Positions 51,001 through 61,698 of a DNA stretch of 64,000 nucleotides are shown here, piece after piece; the first letter of the stretch is position 1, and the number at the start of each line of letters is the position of its first letter. This DNA is from Nipponacmea schrenckii (taxonomy: Eukaryota > Mollusca > Gastropoda > Lottiidae), in assembly GCA_030562195.1 (NCBI GenBank), contig JAUJPP010000007.1:14753769-14817768 (forward strand), read 5' to 3'. A model generated the notes under the pieces. That model was not told where the DNA came from. It did no database searches and saw only the letters and a list, made by a program, of their open reading frames with translations. The position numbers and the translations under genes are program-made.

Positions 51001-54000
51001 ACAACTATATAATCCTGATGTCATATACAACTATATAATCCCGATGTCATATACAACTATATAATCCTGATGTCATATACAACTATATAATCCTGATGTC
51101 ATATACAACTATATAATCCTGATGTCATATACAACTATATAGTCACCTAATCATGTACAACTATATAATCCTGATGTCAAATACAACTATATAATCCTGA
51201 TGTCATATACAACTATATAGTCACCTAATCATGTACAACCTGATGATGTATCATATGCTAAAATCTTGTACAACCATATAATCATTATACATGTACATGG
51301 TATCCTGAATATGTTTTTATTTTATTTACCAATATTCAAATTTATCTTGTAGATTGAGATTGGTGCTATTTAAATCTGAAAGCAGTGTAGATATCAATAT
51401 ACTATACTTACAATTTTCTGATTTCAATACTTGAATCTCCTAATATTTGAAACAAACCATCTAATATTTCTGGCAGTAAAACTAACATATTGATATCAGG
51501 GACAGCATCTAACACACCAATCTATAATTATAATCGTCAATAGTCTAATATGAGGATAAACCAATGCAGAATAAATGAGAAATTATCCAGGAAAATAGGG
51601 CACTTCATTGAACTATATTGGTAGAGGGATGACATTGGCTATGATAAGTCTGTTTCCCCAATCCCTTTTAGTCATTAAATGATAGGTGAAATCAAATCAA
51701 AGTTGTTTTTACATACTGTATAATTCCGAATATAGTGCGCAGGCATGTATAATGCGCACCCCTTCCTTGCTTCCGCGAAATCGTGGAAAATTCATTTACC
51801 CATGTATAGTGCGCACCCCTTTTCGCGGCAAAAACACGACTTTAAGTTGGCATTTCACAGACACCGATATCGGGAAATAGTTGTCAATATTTAAGTCACC
51901 ATTCATAGCTTTTTTTATAATAAACAATGTTCCACTGCAACTTACGTTTCTACTATTTATTTTTATAATAAAATCCATTTTAAGACTAATAGGCCCCATT
52001 ATACTTGTAATCATAATGCGGATAATAATCATGATATTGCGTCAGTTCATTTTGTGTGAATACTTGATTATTATACTAATCGATAAATTGTACACGACTT
52101 AACTGAGATACCGCTCTATTACGCTTCTCACCTGATTCGGTATTTTTAATGCTATGGACGCTACCGAGGATGATATTCATCTTGAAGAAAAATGTGCAAT
52201 TACCCGGTAAACTTAGACGTATTGAAGAAGATATCATTGACAGGAATTCGAAGGTCTAACGGTAACTGACTTGGTGTAAGACTAATAGGCCCCATTATAC
52301 TTGTAATCATAATGCGAATAATAATCATGATATTGCGTCAGTTCCTTTTGTGTGAATACTTAATTGTGATTGTTTCGTTTGTTTAACGTAAATAATTATC
52401 ATTGTCTTTCTTAATTAAGTCTTTAATCATCGCTGGAGTGACACGATTCGCTCAATAGTTTATTTTTATCGTCTGCTTTTACCCCCCGCATAGATTTATC
52501 GACTAGTATTGCCTCTCAACGGAAATGAAAAAATTGACGGCGTGAACCTTGTGTATCATATCTGATGAATAATTAGGAAAACAATGGATTATATTAAAAC
52601 CCACTTATTCTGGTAACCGTATTTACATTCAGGCAAGACTCGATTACGTATTGAGGCATGTCATCAAGCATGACAATCCATTGTTCCTACTATAAAAGCC
52701 ATTGAAAATGCTTTGCCCGTGAACATTATTTTTGTTGGTACCTCTCGTCTTCACGTAAATTTTCCCATGTTAATAACAAAGTTATTAACTTGAATCATTT
52801 TAGTTTTGTTCAAATATTTAACAATAAATATTTAATTTATAAGATATTAATCATATTGGGCCGTTATTAAAATCATAATTCAATCTTTTACACAAATCAA
52901 TTTTACCGCGAGTGTCGATGAAGGAAGACAAAATGGCGGATCCTTAACATCGACTTGCGGCATTTTCGTTGGGAAAAAATACTCCAAATTTATTTACCCG
53001 TATATAGTGCGCACCCCCTCTTTGTTGGGCCCATTTTATGGCAAAAACCTGCGCATTATACACGGAAATATACAGTATATATATTATAAATAAACTGATC
53101 ATATACAACTATATAATTCTGATGTCATATGCATCTATATAGTTCTGATGCCATATACAACTATATAATTCTGATGTCATATACAACTATATAATTCTGA
53201 TATCATATACAACTATATAATCCTGATGTCATATACAACTATATAATTCTGATATCATATACAACTATATAATCCTGATGTCATATACAACTATATAATT
53301 CTGATGTCATATACAACTATATAATCCTGATGTCATATACAACAATATAATCCTGATGTCATATACAACTATATAATTCTGATATCATATACAACTATAT
53401 AATTCTGATGTCATATACAACAGTATAATCCTGATGTCATATACAACTATATAATTCTGATTCCATATACAACTATATAATCCTGATGTCATATACAACA
53501 ACATAATCCTGATGTCATATACAACTTATATAATTCTGATATCATATACAACTATATAATTCTGATGTCATATACAACAACATAATCCTGATGTCATATA
53601 CAACTATATAATTCTGATGCCATATACATCTATATAATTCTGATATAATATACAACTATATAATTCTGATGTCATATACAACTATATAATTCTGATGCCA
53701 TATACAACTATATAATCCTGATGTCATATACAACTATATAATCCTGATGTCATATACAACTATATAATCCTGATGTCATATACAACTATATAATCCTGAT
53801 GTCATATACAACTATATAATTCCGATGTCATATACAACTATATAATCCTGATGTCATATACAACTATATAATCCTGATGTCATATACAACTATATAATCC
53901 TGATGTCATATACAACTATATAATCCTGATGTCATATACAACTATATAATCCCGATGTCATATACAACTATATAATCCTGATGTCATATACAACTATATA

Positions 54001-57000
54001 ATCCTGATGTCATATACAACTATATAATCCTGATGTCATATACAACTATATAATCCTGATGTCATATACAACTATATAATCCCGATGTCATATACAACTA
54101 TATAATCCTGATGTCATATACAACTATATAATCCTGATGTCATATACAACTATATAATCCTGATGTCATATACAACTATATAATTCTGATGTCATATACA
54201 ACTATATAATCCTGATGTCATATACAACTATATAATTCTGATGTCATATACAACTATATAATCCTGATGTCATATACAACTATATAATCCTGATGTCATA
54301 TACAACTATATAATCCCGATGTCATATACAACTATATAATCCTGATGTCATATACAACTATATAATCCTGATGTCATATACAACTATATAATCCTGATGT
54401 CATATACAACTATATAATTCTGATGTCATATACAACTATATAATCCTGATGTCATATACAACTATATAATCCTGATGTCATATACAACTATATAATCCTG
54501 ATGTCATATACAACTATATAATCCTGATGTCATATACAACTATATAATCCTGATGTCATATACAACCATATGATACTTACCCATGAAACAACAAATTGCC
54601 TTGCAAAGGTATTTTTAGTATAAATTCTCTCTCGTAAAAGTGGTATGAAAGCTGCCAAATCAAAACTGGAACTTTCCGTAACAATGTCCTAAAACAGAAA
54701 TAATTCATAATTAAACTTGAAAATAAAATGTTGGTAAAACAAAATGTACTTTATGTCTCTCCATTGTAACATGAGAAACTCAGACAAATCATATAAAGTC
54801 AAAGACACAATTCATTCCAAATTTTTCTGTTATCAGTAAAACAGTTCATGCTGACTGCCTAATACATGGGCTGAATTTACGTCAAGTTGGTGTATTAGAC
54901 CTACTTCTGACCCATGTTAAGAGTTCTTATTTTTTATCTATTATTTACTAAAGAATCTTGATTTATTTCACACATACCTTGATAAGTCTATCAAGAAGTT
55001 CGGCTCCATTTTTAACATTCTGTTCTGGGTCTGATGACAACTAAAATAATTAAATTTGAAATAAAAAAATCTCTATGCCATTGAGAATATAAATAACAAC
55101 CTAGATTGAGAAGACATGAAGAATTATATCAGGCTATTTAGTACTAAATGTACTATTAGGATAAATCACTTCCTTTTATACATTTGAAAGTCAAAGTTAA
55201 GCATGACTTAAATATCAAGTGGTGCATACATACAGTTCAAGGTTAAGAAAGAACGCTGCATTAACAACTATATTTTACAAGGATAAAAACTTAGGTTCAC
55301 AAGTCCGCCAGGGATCCTTTCTACCAGCTGGTCCTTAGCCAAACCTCTTGGCATTGATCTTTCCCAGATTATTCGTACCCAAGCAAATGACGTCATAACG
55401 TTAAGAACCAAGGCTCTAACTACTGTGCTATAGAACCCCACAAATTACGGCCCTTTGTAACATAATTGAACTTATAGTCTCCGTGCTGATATGGAGTAAA
55501 TTAAAATAGTAATGTAATAACCTTGCTAAGGGCATCAAATATTTCATTAAAGAATGGTAAAATACTGCCGCGAACAACTTTAACAATATTATATAATGAT
55601 TCACAGGCATAATATCTGACCCGGTGGTCACTATCATGAAAACATACTATCACAGGTCTGGCTAACTCATTGATATATTTATTACTTTCCTGAAATTAGA
55701 ACAAGAACATTTAAATTGTAATCGCAATGGGTGAGGTCAAATCACATGTTAGTGTTCAGTGTTAGTGTTACTCTGTTAATTTGGTGCTATAATACAGTGT
55801 ACTCTGAGTAATCCAAAATATATCAGGACCGTTAATTGATGTCAGATTTCTCAGAGTACATTGTATATTAACATGAAGAATGAGTTCAAATTTCGTGTAA
55901 AGTGATGGCGTTAATACTAACACAGAACACTAACACGAGATTTGACCTCACACATTGTCATACTGTAACAAAACAAAAGTATGGTATCATATTTTCTTCA
56001 ACATAATGAAGTAGCAAAAGCAAAAATTCCTTCAATTTGCCGCCGTGATGCAGTTCGGAGGGGATGACATGGACAAAAGGCATCTAGTTGTTTGAATGGG
56101 ACAATAAACCATGGCCATATGTCCTTCAGTACACATTCCCTTGACAGTTGTTAGAGAATCGTTGGCAAAATTTCCCTCATTGCACTCTGAATGGTATTGC
56201 TTATCTTTATTACCCAATTGGTGTAAAGGAGTAGGACGTAAAACTCGTTCATTTCATTCTTCAATTAGCTGCTACTAGTAATAGTCTTTATTAAGATTTC
56301 TATCTAAGCTGGATCACTAACAACTAAGTTGACAAGTCTATCTTTAGGAAACCCCTTCCTATCTTTAGGAAACCCCTTCCTATCTTTAGGAAATCCCTTC
56401 CTATCATCATGAGTCCCATCAGAACGACTATCAGCTCTTTCCATGTCAGTCCCTTCATGTCTAACCTTTAGGTTAGTGGGCAAGCGTCTAACCCACTGAG
56501 CAACCACCTCTCCCGTTTATGGTTAATTGGTTATAAATCAGTACACAGCTAATACAAATACTTGATTGTCTAACAAAGAATCTATAACTGTCCACAAACA
56601 TACCTTTCCTAACCCAATAGCAGTAGCTGCTAAACCTATTAATCCTCCTTTTCTAATGTTAGGATTCTGTGAGAGTGCAAAATCTTCACCAACGACTTTG
56701 AGAACTCTTTTAATTGTTTCTGTGTCATTGTTCTTCACAGCATCTTTCATTAATCTAAAAAAAAAAAAATCATACAAAAGATCTTGTAAGCCAAAATTGT
56801 AATTCATTATGTATTTGCTCACTCTTGCCCATGATAAGCTGCCTACATGTGAAATCGTAAATTTTCCCAAAACCTAAATAAGATGACTGGTCTATCGCAT
56901 CTATATACTGAGCACCCCAGCTCCGAAAAATTTCCAAGAAGCCACCAGGACAAGACTGATAATGTGATGATAATAAAGTGCTTGTCAGACCTAAGGTGGG

Positions 57001-57439
57001 ACTTCCATTCAAAGGATGTAAATGAATGGGAAATAGTTGGCTACCCATCAGAGTATGAAATAACCAGTACTGCATCACAGTTGTGACACAATTCTAAAGA
57101 AAAATGAAATTTTTTTCTGTTAGAAGTGCATTTTTTTTAATTCATAATCTCAATTCAAAGCTCAGTTACAGGCTTGTCTACAAGACCCAGTTACTTTATG
57201 ATTCTCACTGCCCTAATTCCTAAACTCAAAGATTTTATAGAACAATAGAAGATATAAATGTGTCAAAAACAGGAAGCTCTGAAAGTGCTGACTAAATAAA
57301 ATGGAAAAACAGAAATTCCATAGACTATTCGTACGTACTTTTCTATCTCTAATGCTGCACCTTTTCTTTTATCATACAATTTGTCGTTAAGTGCTCGAAC
57401 ACAGGCAGATGTCAGGGGATAAAATTCCTTATCAGTCAT
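39081..57439 (-). CDS. VAC14: VAC14, scaffold of the PIKfyve-FIG4 complex
   Basis: Exons by frame: 57339-57439, 56604-56754, 55522-55689, 54978-55040, 54581-54688, 51412-51521, 50252-50358, 49452-49590, 48396-48503, 47828-47954, 46206-46408, 45385-45559, 43774-43853, 42511-42664 and 39081-39246. Phases join throughout except across two gaps. Start [11 protein letters not shown] is chosen because it matches the family N-terminus. Landmarks are [71 protein letters not shown] and a C-terminal [16 protein letters not shown]. The N-terminal HEAT repeats bind the lipid kinase PIKfyve/Fab1 and the C-terminal part binds FIG4, on endolysosomal membranes, controlling PI(3,5)P2. About 650 residues are seen; human VAC14 has 782. 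Two family segments, about 22 residues between 47828 and 46408 and about 43 between 45385 and 43853, were not found. Confidence 0.95.
39535..41056. repeat. 24-bp minisatellite in the last VAC14 intron, about 63 copies
   Basis: The unit is close to aatgatgtacaatcctatca plus gaag or gaac. It is open in several frames on both strands, producing long artefactual frames of up to 532 codons. Units with gaag cluster at the left and gaac at the right. Confidence 0.97.
41057..41572. repeat. Segmental duplicate of 42067-42586
   Basis: About 515 bp of sequence after the first 24-bp array repeats after the second. Shared landmarks are gacatcccgatattaagtc, gatagcttgccagg, ctcaataaaggaacc and the VAC14 exon end. 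Identity is high, so the event is recent. Each copy also carries a short fragment of the GTGGGCGTAT family. Confidence 0.9.
41496..41571 (-). pseudogene. Truncated duplicate of a VAC14 exon
   Basis: These 76 bases match 42511-42586, the 3' half of the penultimate resolved VAC14 exon, including the AAG|GTGAGT donor. One base differs in the open frame. The 5' half and its acceptor are absent because the 24-bp array begins directly beside it. It cannot act as a normal exon, although its donor is intact. Confidence 0.85.
41573..42066. repeat. 24-bp minisatellite, second block, about 20 copies
   Basis: Same unit as at 39535-41056. It separates the broken and the intact copy of the VAC14 exon segment. 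The last units of both blocks, including irregular shortened ones, are alike (aacatgatgtacaatcc, then aaaatgatg or aaaatcatg). Confidence 0.95.
43404..43751. mobile_element. MITE family A copy next to a VAC14 exon
   Basis: It begins aaagggacaataggtcttag and ends taagacctttaatcccttt. Its right end lies only about 22 bp from the exon at 43774-43853, so it sits within the intron's donor-proximal region. Confidence 0.8.
44012..44062. repeat. 10-bp tandem repeat gtatcgtcaa
   Basis: Five steps of gtatcgtcaa end in gtatcgatacaggtatc. It lies within the VAC14 intron in which the FIG4-binding segment was expected. Confidence 0.8.
46545..46750 (-). mobile_element. SINE-body fragment in a VAC14 intron
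   Basis: Contains cttctgcacctaatgggcta, attttgctaagacagtggca and gatctttcatgtgcacagcc in SINE order. A second, more diverged fragment follows at about 46830-46990. Confidence 0.55.
47263..47475. repeat. Palindrome built of 40-bp tandem units
   Basis: Three units with aattgtgttgaagagttatgg are followed, after about five bases, by three inverted units with ccataactcttcaacacaatt. The two halves pair nearly perfectly. It lies in the VAC14 intron between exons 47828-47954 and 46206-46408. Confidence 0.9.
48590..49070. mobile_element. TIR repeat fragment, GTGGGCGTAT family
   Basis: Diverged units with tctctatcg and catcaatataaat are followed by tgtgggcatataaaa. The left end is lost. It lies in a VAC14 intron. 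Confidence 0.5.
49799..50147 (-). mobile_element. 5'-truncated LINE 3' end with target-site duplication
   Basis: The element body is 49809-50137, flanked by the direct repeat agtaacactt at 49799-49808 and 50138-50147. Read on the minus strand it ends with AATAAA and a short A run. Near its start a frame ends GAVKTARIR before a stop, which looks like a non-LTR retrotransposon C-terminus. A processed copy of a host transcript is possible but less likely. Confidence 0.75.
50880..51245. repeat. 26-bp minisatellite, block 1, VAC14 intron
   Basis: Unit: atatacaactatataatcct plus gatgtc, about 13 copies. Block 2, with the same unit, lies beyond the next exon at 53098-54565. Confidence 0.95.
51714..53077. 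mobile_element. 1.36-kb TIR element, pogo/Tigger-like ends
   Basis: The left end reads tactgtataattccg and then tatagtgcgcagg; the right end is its inverse. TIR length is about 29 bp, with a possible TA duplication. Inside, an approximately 85-bp direct repeat occurs at about 51981-52065 and 52278-52365 (aggccccattatacttgtaa). No transposase frame is present. The superfamily assignment is an inference from the end sequence only. Confidence 0.65.
53098..54565. repeat. 26-bp minisatellite, block 2, VAC14 intron
   Basis: About 56 copies of the unit in block 1. Variants such as attctgatatc cluster at the left; the right half is more uniform and repeats in multi-unit blocks. It stops within about 15 bp of the donor of the exon 54581-54688. 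Confidence 0.95.
56030..56262 (+). mobile_element. SINE-body fragment in a VAC14 intron
   Basis: Inverted relative to the copy at 36181. It contains gacaataaacca, ggcaaaatttccctcattgc and gtaggacgtaaaactc, then a cattt tail. Confidence 0.6.
56410..56516 (-). mobile_element. SINE head fragment
   Basis: On the minus strand it reads gagaggtggttgctcagtgg and further tRNA-like head sequence. A threefold 18-bp repeat, aaaccccttcctatctttag, lies just beside it at 56340-56405. Confidence 0.5.
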
Positions 57440-57515
57440 GATAAAAGAAGACGTGTTTCTTGTAATCAAAGTAAGTAAAGCCAAAAGCTACTATTTTTGG
57501 TCCACCATTTTGATT

Positions 57516-57525
57516 GTCACGTGAT
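57516..57525. promoter_or_regulatory. CLEAR-like E-box upstream of VAC14
   Basis: GTCACGTGAT is a nine-of-ten match to GTCACGTGAC, the site bound by TFEB/MITF-family factors in lysosomal gene promoters. It lies 77 bp before the VAC14 start codon. An AAAATGG-type motif lies beside it. Binding is an inference. Confidence 0.35.
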
Positions 57526-58222
57526 TCAATAAAAGTGCTTAAATCATTATCAAATGATATTTAGATGTATCTATTTTTCAATATCTGTCATTTAACTTTA
57601 TAACATTCAAATTTCATAGTTCGAAGACTAAATTCCCATCGAATCTTCATTTAATGATTTTAATGAAAAAACACAAACTTTTTCTGCAATTTGTTTTATT
57701 TGTTCGCGATATAAGCAGACTTCACTAAATATCAAATAAAGGGAAGTAATAGTAAAACAAGTCTGCATGATGAAAGCTTCAAAATGATTTCAAATGTGCT
57801 AAATAATAAATTAATACGTCTTGACATTGTATGGGCTGTTTTAATTTGTTGCTGCAAGCCTTTGATAGCTTGCGTTTCATGTCTGTATGTGATGAAAAGT
57901 AGTTGACTTAAGCGTGTTTTTATTTAAAAGGAAAAGAAAAAAAAAAGTTACCGTACTAACAAAGATTCAGACCACGTTTAACTTGAAAGTTGAATTCCAA
58001 AATACCTAATAACCAGGTAAGTTTTTTTTTTACATTTATCAAGAATCTGATGTTAAATATAAAAGGGGTAATAGGTCTTAAGAAGGAATATAAATAATGT
58101 AATCTTACTCAAACTTGGCCGATAACAGTAGCCTATAAAGGCCTATTAGTCCGAAACTTGCTGACTCTATTCCCTGCCCCTGATAGTGATAGCTATTTGG
58201 ACAGATATGGCCAGGGGAATAC
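57526..58222. other. Upstream region of VAC14
   Basis: No gene is supported. The right part (about 58065-58130) resembles a worn end of MITE family A (gtaataggtcttaag). Confidence 0.35.
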
Positions 58223-58880
58223 CAGTTAAAACGGTAACATGTCAAAAACGGTAACAAATTATATTAGTTAAAACGGTAACAACTCCACCAAAACGGTAAC
58301 AGAAATTTGGTTAAAACGGTAACAACTCCGCTAAAACGGTAACAGGCATTTTTGGTTAAAACGGTAACAAAAAAAATCAGAATAATGAATGTTATCTGGA
58401 TTAATCAGATAGTATTAACTGAACTCAAAATCGGTGATTGAAAAGAACTCAAACAATCTTTGCCAATTGATCAAAGTAATACAGTATACCAACATAATTA
58501 GCTAACAGATTTCCTGACAACTAGGCCTACGGTATATTATAATTATTTATCAAACCTGCTTTTTTTGTACAGATAACATAAGCCCATATTAATTAAATAC
58601 ATACAGGCTTCAGTACCATAGAGACACTATCTTAGAATAAACAGTTTTAGCACTAAAAATTAAGGTGTCTCTGTTTTATCAACTTATTCTTCGTCGGACA
58701 AGGTGCATACAATAGTAGAATGTTTATAATTAAAGAATTGTACGAAATATCTTATATTTTTATTCACTAAAATATCTGTTACCGTTTTAACTGAAAATTT
58801 CTGTTACCGTTTTGGTGGAGTTGTTACCGTTTTAACTAATATAATTTGTTACCGTTTTGACATGTTACCGTTTTAACTAG
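58223..58880. mobile_element. Foldback element with AAAACGGTAAC repeats
   Basis: The ends are inverted over about 90-100 bp (agttaaaacggtaacatg on the left, its inverse on the right). Within the ends the 11-bp motif AAAACGGTAAC occurs seven times in the left arm and five times inverted in the right. The central 400 bp has no coding frame. It resembles non-autonomous DNA transposons whose arms carry repeated transposase sites, but I do not recognise the family. Confidence 0.75.
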
Positions 58881-59164
58881 ATACCGGCTGGGAGAGAGTC
58901 AGAAAAACTAGGCACCTAAAACTTGGGATTTTGTGTACCTCTGCAGGTGAGGGGATTTAAACGTATTTACATACCTCAAATCCACTAAACCTCGATCATT
59001 ATCCTTACCCCCTTTCACCATTCATGTCACATCTGTGGTTGCGTCAAAGTTATTTTCAAGAATTTCAATCACTCAGTTATTATCTCAAATTGCATGCACA
59101 TTAAAAAATTCTGACGTTAAATGGTCACGTGATAGAAACAAACGAACCATCATCTTGTTTTTTC

Positions 59165-61310
59165 ATTTTTATACGCCCACATGAAATGGGGGGCGTATAT
59201 TGTCGTCACCCACATCCGTCCGTCCGTCCGTCCGTCCGTCCGTCCGTCCGTCCGTCCGTCCATCCGTCCACAATTGCTCGTAAACACTCTACACGGTGTA
59301 ATTCTTGACGGATTTAGATGAAACTTAATATGAGTGTTTATGATCAAGCAAGGATGAACCCTATTGAAAATCAGCGAAATCGGAAAAAAATTAGTATGAG
59401 TTCGTGCCCTTGTTCTTGAATGGCTCGTAAACACTCTACAACGTGCAATTCTTGACCGATTTTGATGAAACTTGGTTTGAGAGTATGTTATAACTCAAGG
59501 ATAAACCCTATTGAAAATCAGCGAAATCGAAAAACATTTAGTATGAGTTATTGCCCTTGTTCTTGAAAACGCGTTCAATTTTAGCTTGTAAACTCTCTTG
59601 AGAGAACAATTTTTAATGGATTTTAATGAAACTTGGCCTGAGTATTTGTTATCACCCAAGGATGAAGCCTATTGAAAACCAGTCAAATCGAAAAAAAATT
59701 AATATCAGTTATTGCCCTTGTTTTTGAAAACGCGTTCAATTTTTAGCTTGTAAACACTCTACAAAGCACAGTTATTGACCGATTTTGACGAAACTTGCTG
59801 AAATTGTTTAATATCACCCAAGAATGAACCCTTTTGAAAATAGCACATATCGAAATATATTTAATAGGAATTATTGCCCTTGTTCTATAAAATGTGTTGG
59901 ATTTTTGCCTTGTTAACACTCTACAAGTCACAATTCTTGAGTGATTTTGACATAACTTGGCATGAGTATTTGTAATCACCTAAGGATGAACTCTATTGAA
60001 ATTCAGTTAAATCGAAAAATATTTAGTATCAGTTATTGCCCTTGTGTTTAAAAACGCGTTCAATTTTAGCTTGTAAGCACTCAAGAAAGAACAATTCTTA
60101 ATGGATTTTGATAAAACTTGGCTTGAGTATTTGTTTTTACCCAAGGATGAACCTTGTTGAAAATCAAATAAATCGAAATATATTTAGTGTCAGTTATTGC
60201 CCTTGTGTTTGAAAACGGGTTTAACTTTTTGGCTAATAAACACTCTAGAAGGTACAATTCATGACCAATGTTGACAAAACTCACTGAAATTGTTTGATAT
60301 CGCAAGGGATGAGCCCTATTAAAAATATATCTAATATGAATTATTGCCCTTGTTCTTTTAAACACGTTCGATTTTTGTCTCATAAACACTCTACATGGCA
60401 CAATTCTTGACCGATTTCGATGAAACTTGGTGTGAGAGTGTGTTATAACTCAGGGATGAACCCTATTGAAAATCAGCGAAATCGAAAAAATTTTCAATAT
60501 GAGTTACTGCTCTTGTTCTTGAAAACGCGTTCAATTTTAGCTTGTAAACACTCTAGAAAGAACAATTCTTAATGGATTTTGATTAAACTTGGCTTGAGTA
60601 TTTGTTATTACCCAATGATGAACTCTATTATAAATCAAATAAATCGAAATATATTTATTGTCAGTTATAGCCCTTGTTCTTGAAAACGCGTTCAATTTTA
60701 GCTTGTAAACACTCTAGAAAGAACAATTTTTAATGGATTTTGATGTAACTTGGCTGGAGTATTTGTTGTCTCCCAAGGATGAACCCTATTGAAAATCGAA
60801 AAATATTTAGTACAAGTTATTGACCTTGTTTTTGAAAACGCGTTCGTAAACACTCTAGAAAGAACAATTTTGAATGGATTTTGATGAAACTTGGCTTTAG
60901 TATTTTTTTTCTCACAAGGATAAACCCTTTTGAAAATCAGATAAATCGAAAAATATTTAGTGTCAGTTATTGCGCCTGTTTTCAAAAACGCATTCAACTT
61001 TAAACATTCCTTTTTGACAAAACTCGCTGAAATTGTTTAATATCAACCAAGGATGAGCCTTATTAAAAATTAAAAATATAAAAATATTATTAAGGGTGAA
61101 CCCTATTGCAAATCATAAAAATACCGAAAAATATTTAATGAGTTGTTATTAGGTAAAATTCTTGACAGTTTTTAATAAAACTAGAGACCCTAGAAAAGAT
61201 AGGTTGAAAGGTTGAGTATTTCATTCCACTTATTGTAACCTTACTGAAAAGTTTTTATTTGAAATAAATGTTGCCAGTGGGCGTATATTACCTTGCCTGG
61301 CAAGCTATCT
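59165..61310. mobile_element. TIR repeat, ATACGCCCAC/GTGGGCGTAT family, long copy
   Basis: It begins tttatacgcccacatg and ends gtgggcgtatattaccttgc and cctggcaagctatct. The left end carries about 12 CCGT steps (59215-59270). About 11 diverged units of 160-180 bp each contain gttattgcccttgttcttg, caattcttgacc and ggatgaaccctattgaaaa. The small minus-strand frames here are part of the repeat. Confidence 0.75.
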
Positions 61311-61698
61311 TATGACTCAGTAACATCGGAAGTTTGGATGCACGTGCAATTTGAAATGGTGACTGGGTGATTGAAATTCTTAAAAAAAACAATGACACAG
61401 CCATAGGCGTGACATGAATGGTGTAAGGGGGATAATGATGGTATGATTGAACTAAAAAAACATCCATCTTTCCAAATAAATCGAGGTTTGATGGATTCGA
61501 GGTATGTAAATACGTTTAAAACTCCCGCACACAAGGAGGTGCAGAAAATCCCAAGTTTTAGGTTTTAGGATTTCAACAGTAGGCTAAACAGTAAATTCTT
61601 TTGTTAATAACTAAAGTTGTCTAAATATTCCTCCAACATTTTTCAGATAATAAAACAGATTTCCATCCATTGTACGGTAACTTATCTAAAGGTGAATT

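Noticed and set aside
59150..60997. Several minus-strand frames of 78 to 106 codons
   Set aside because: They repeat with the 170-bp unit of the TIR repeat and have no independent support.
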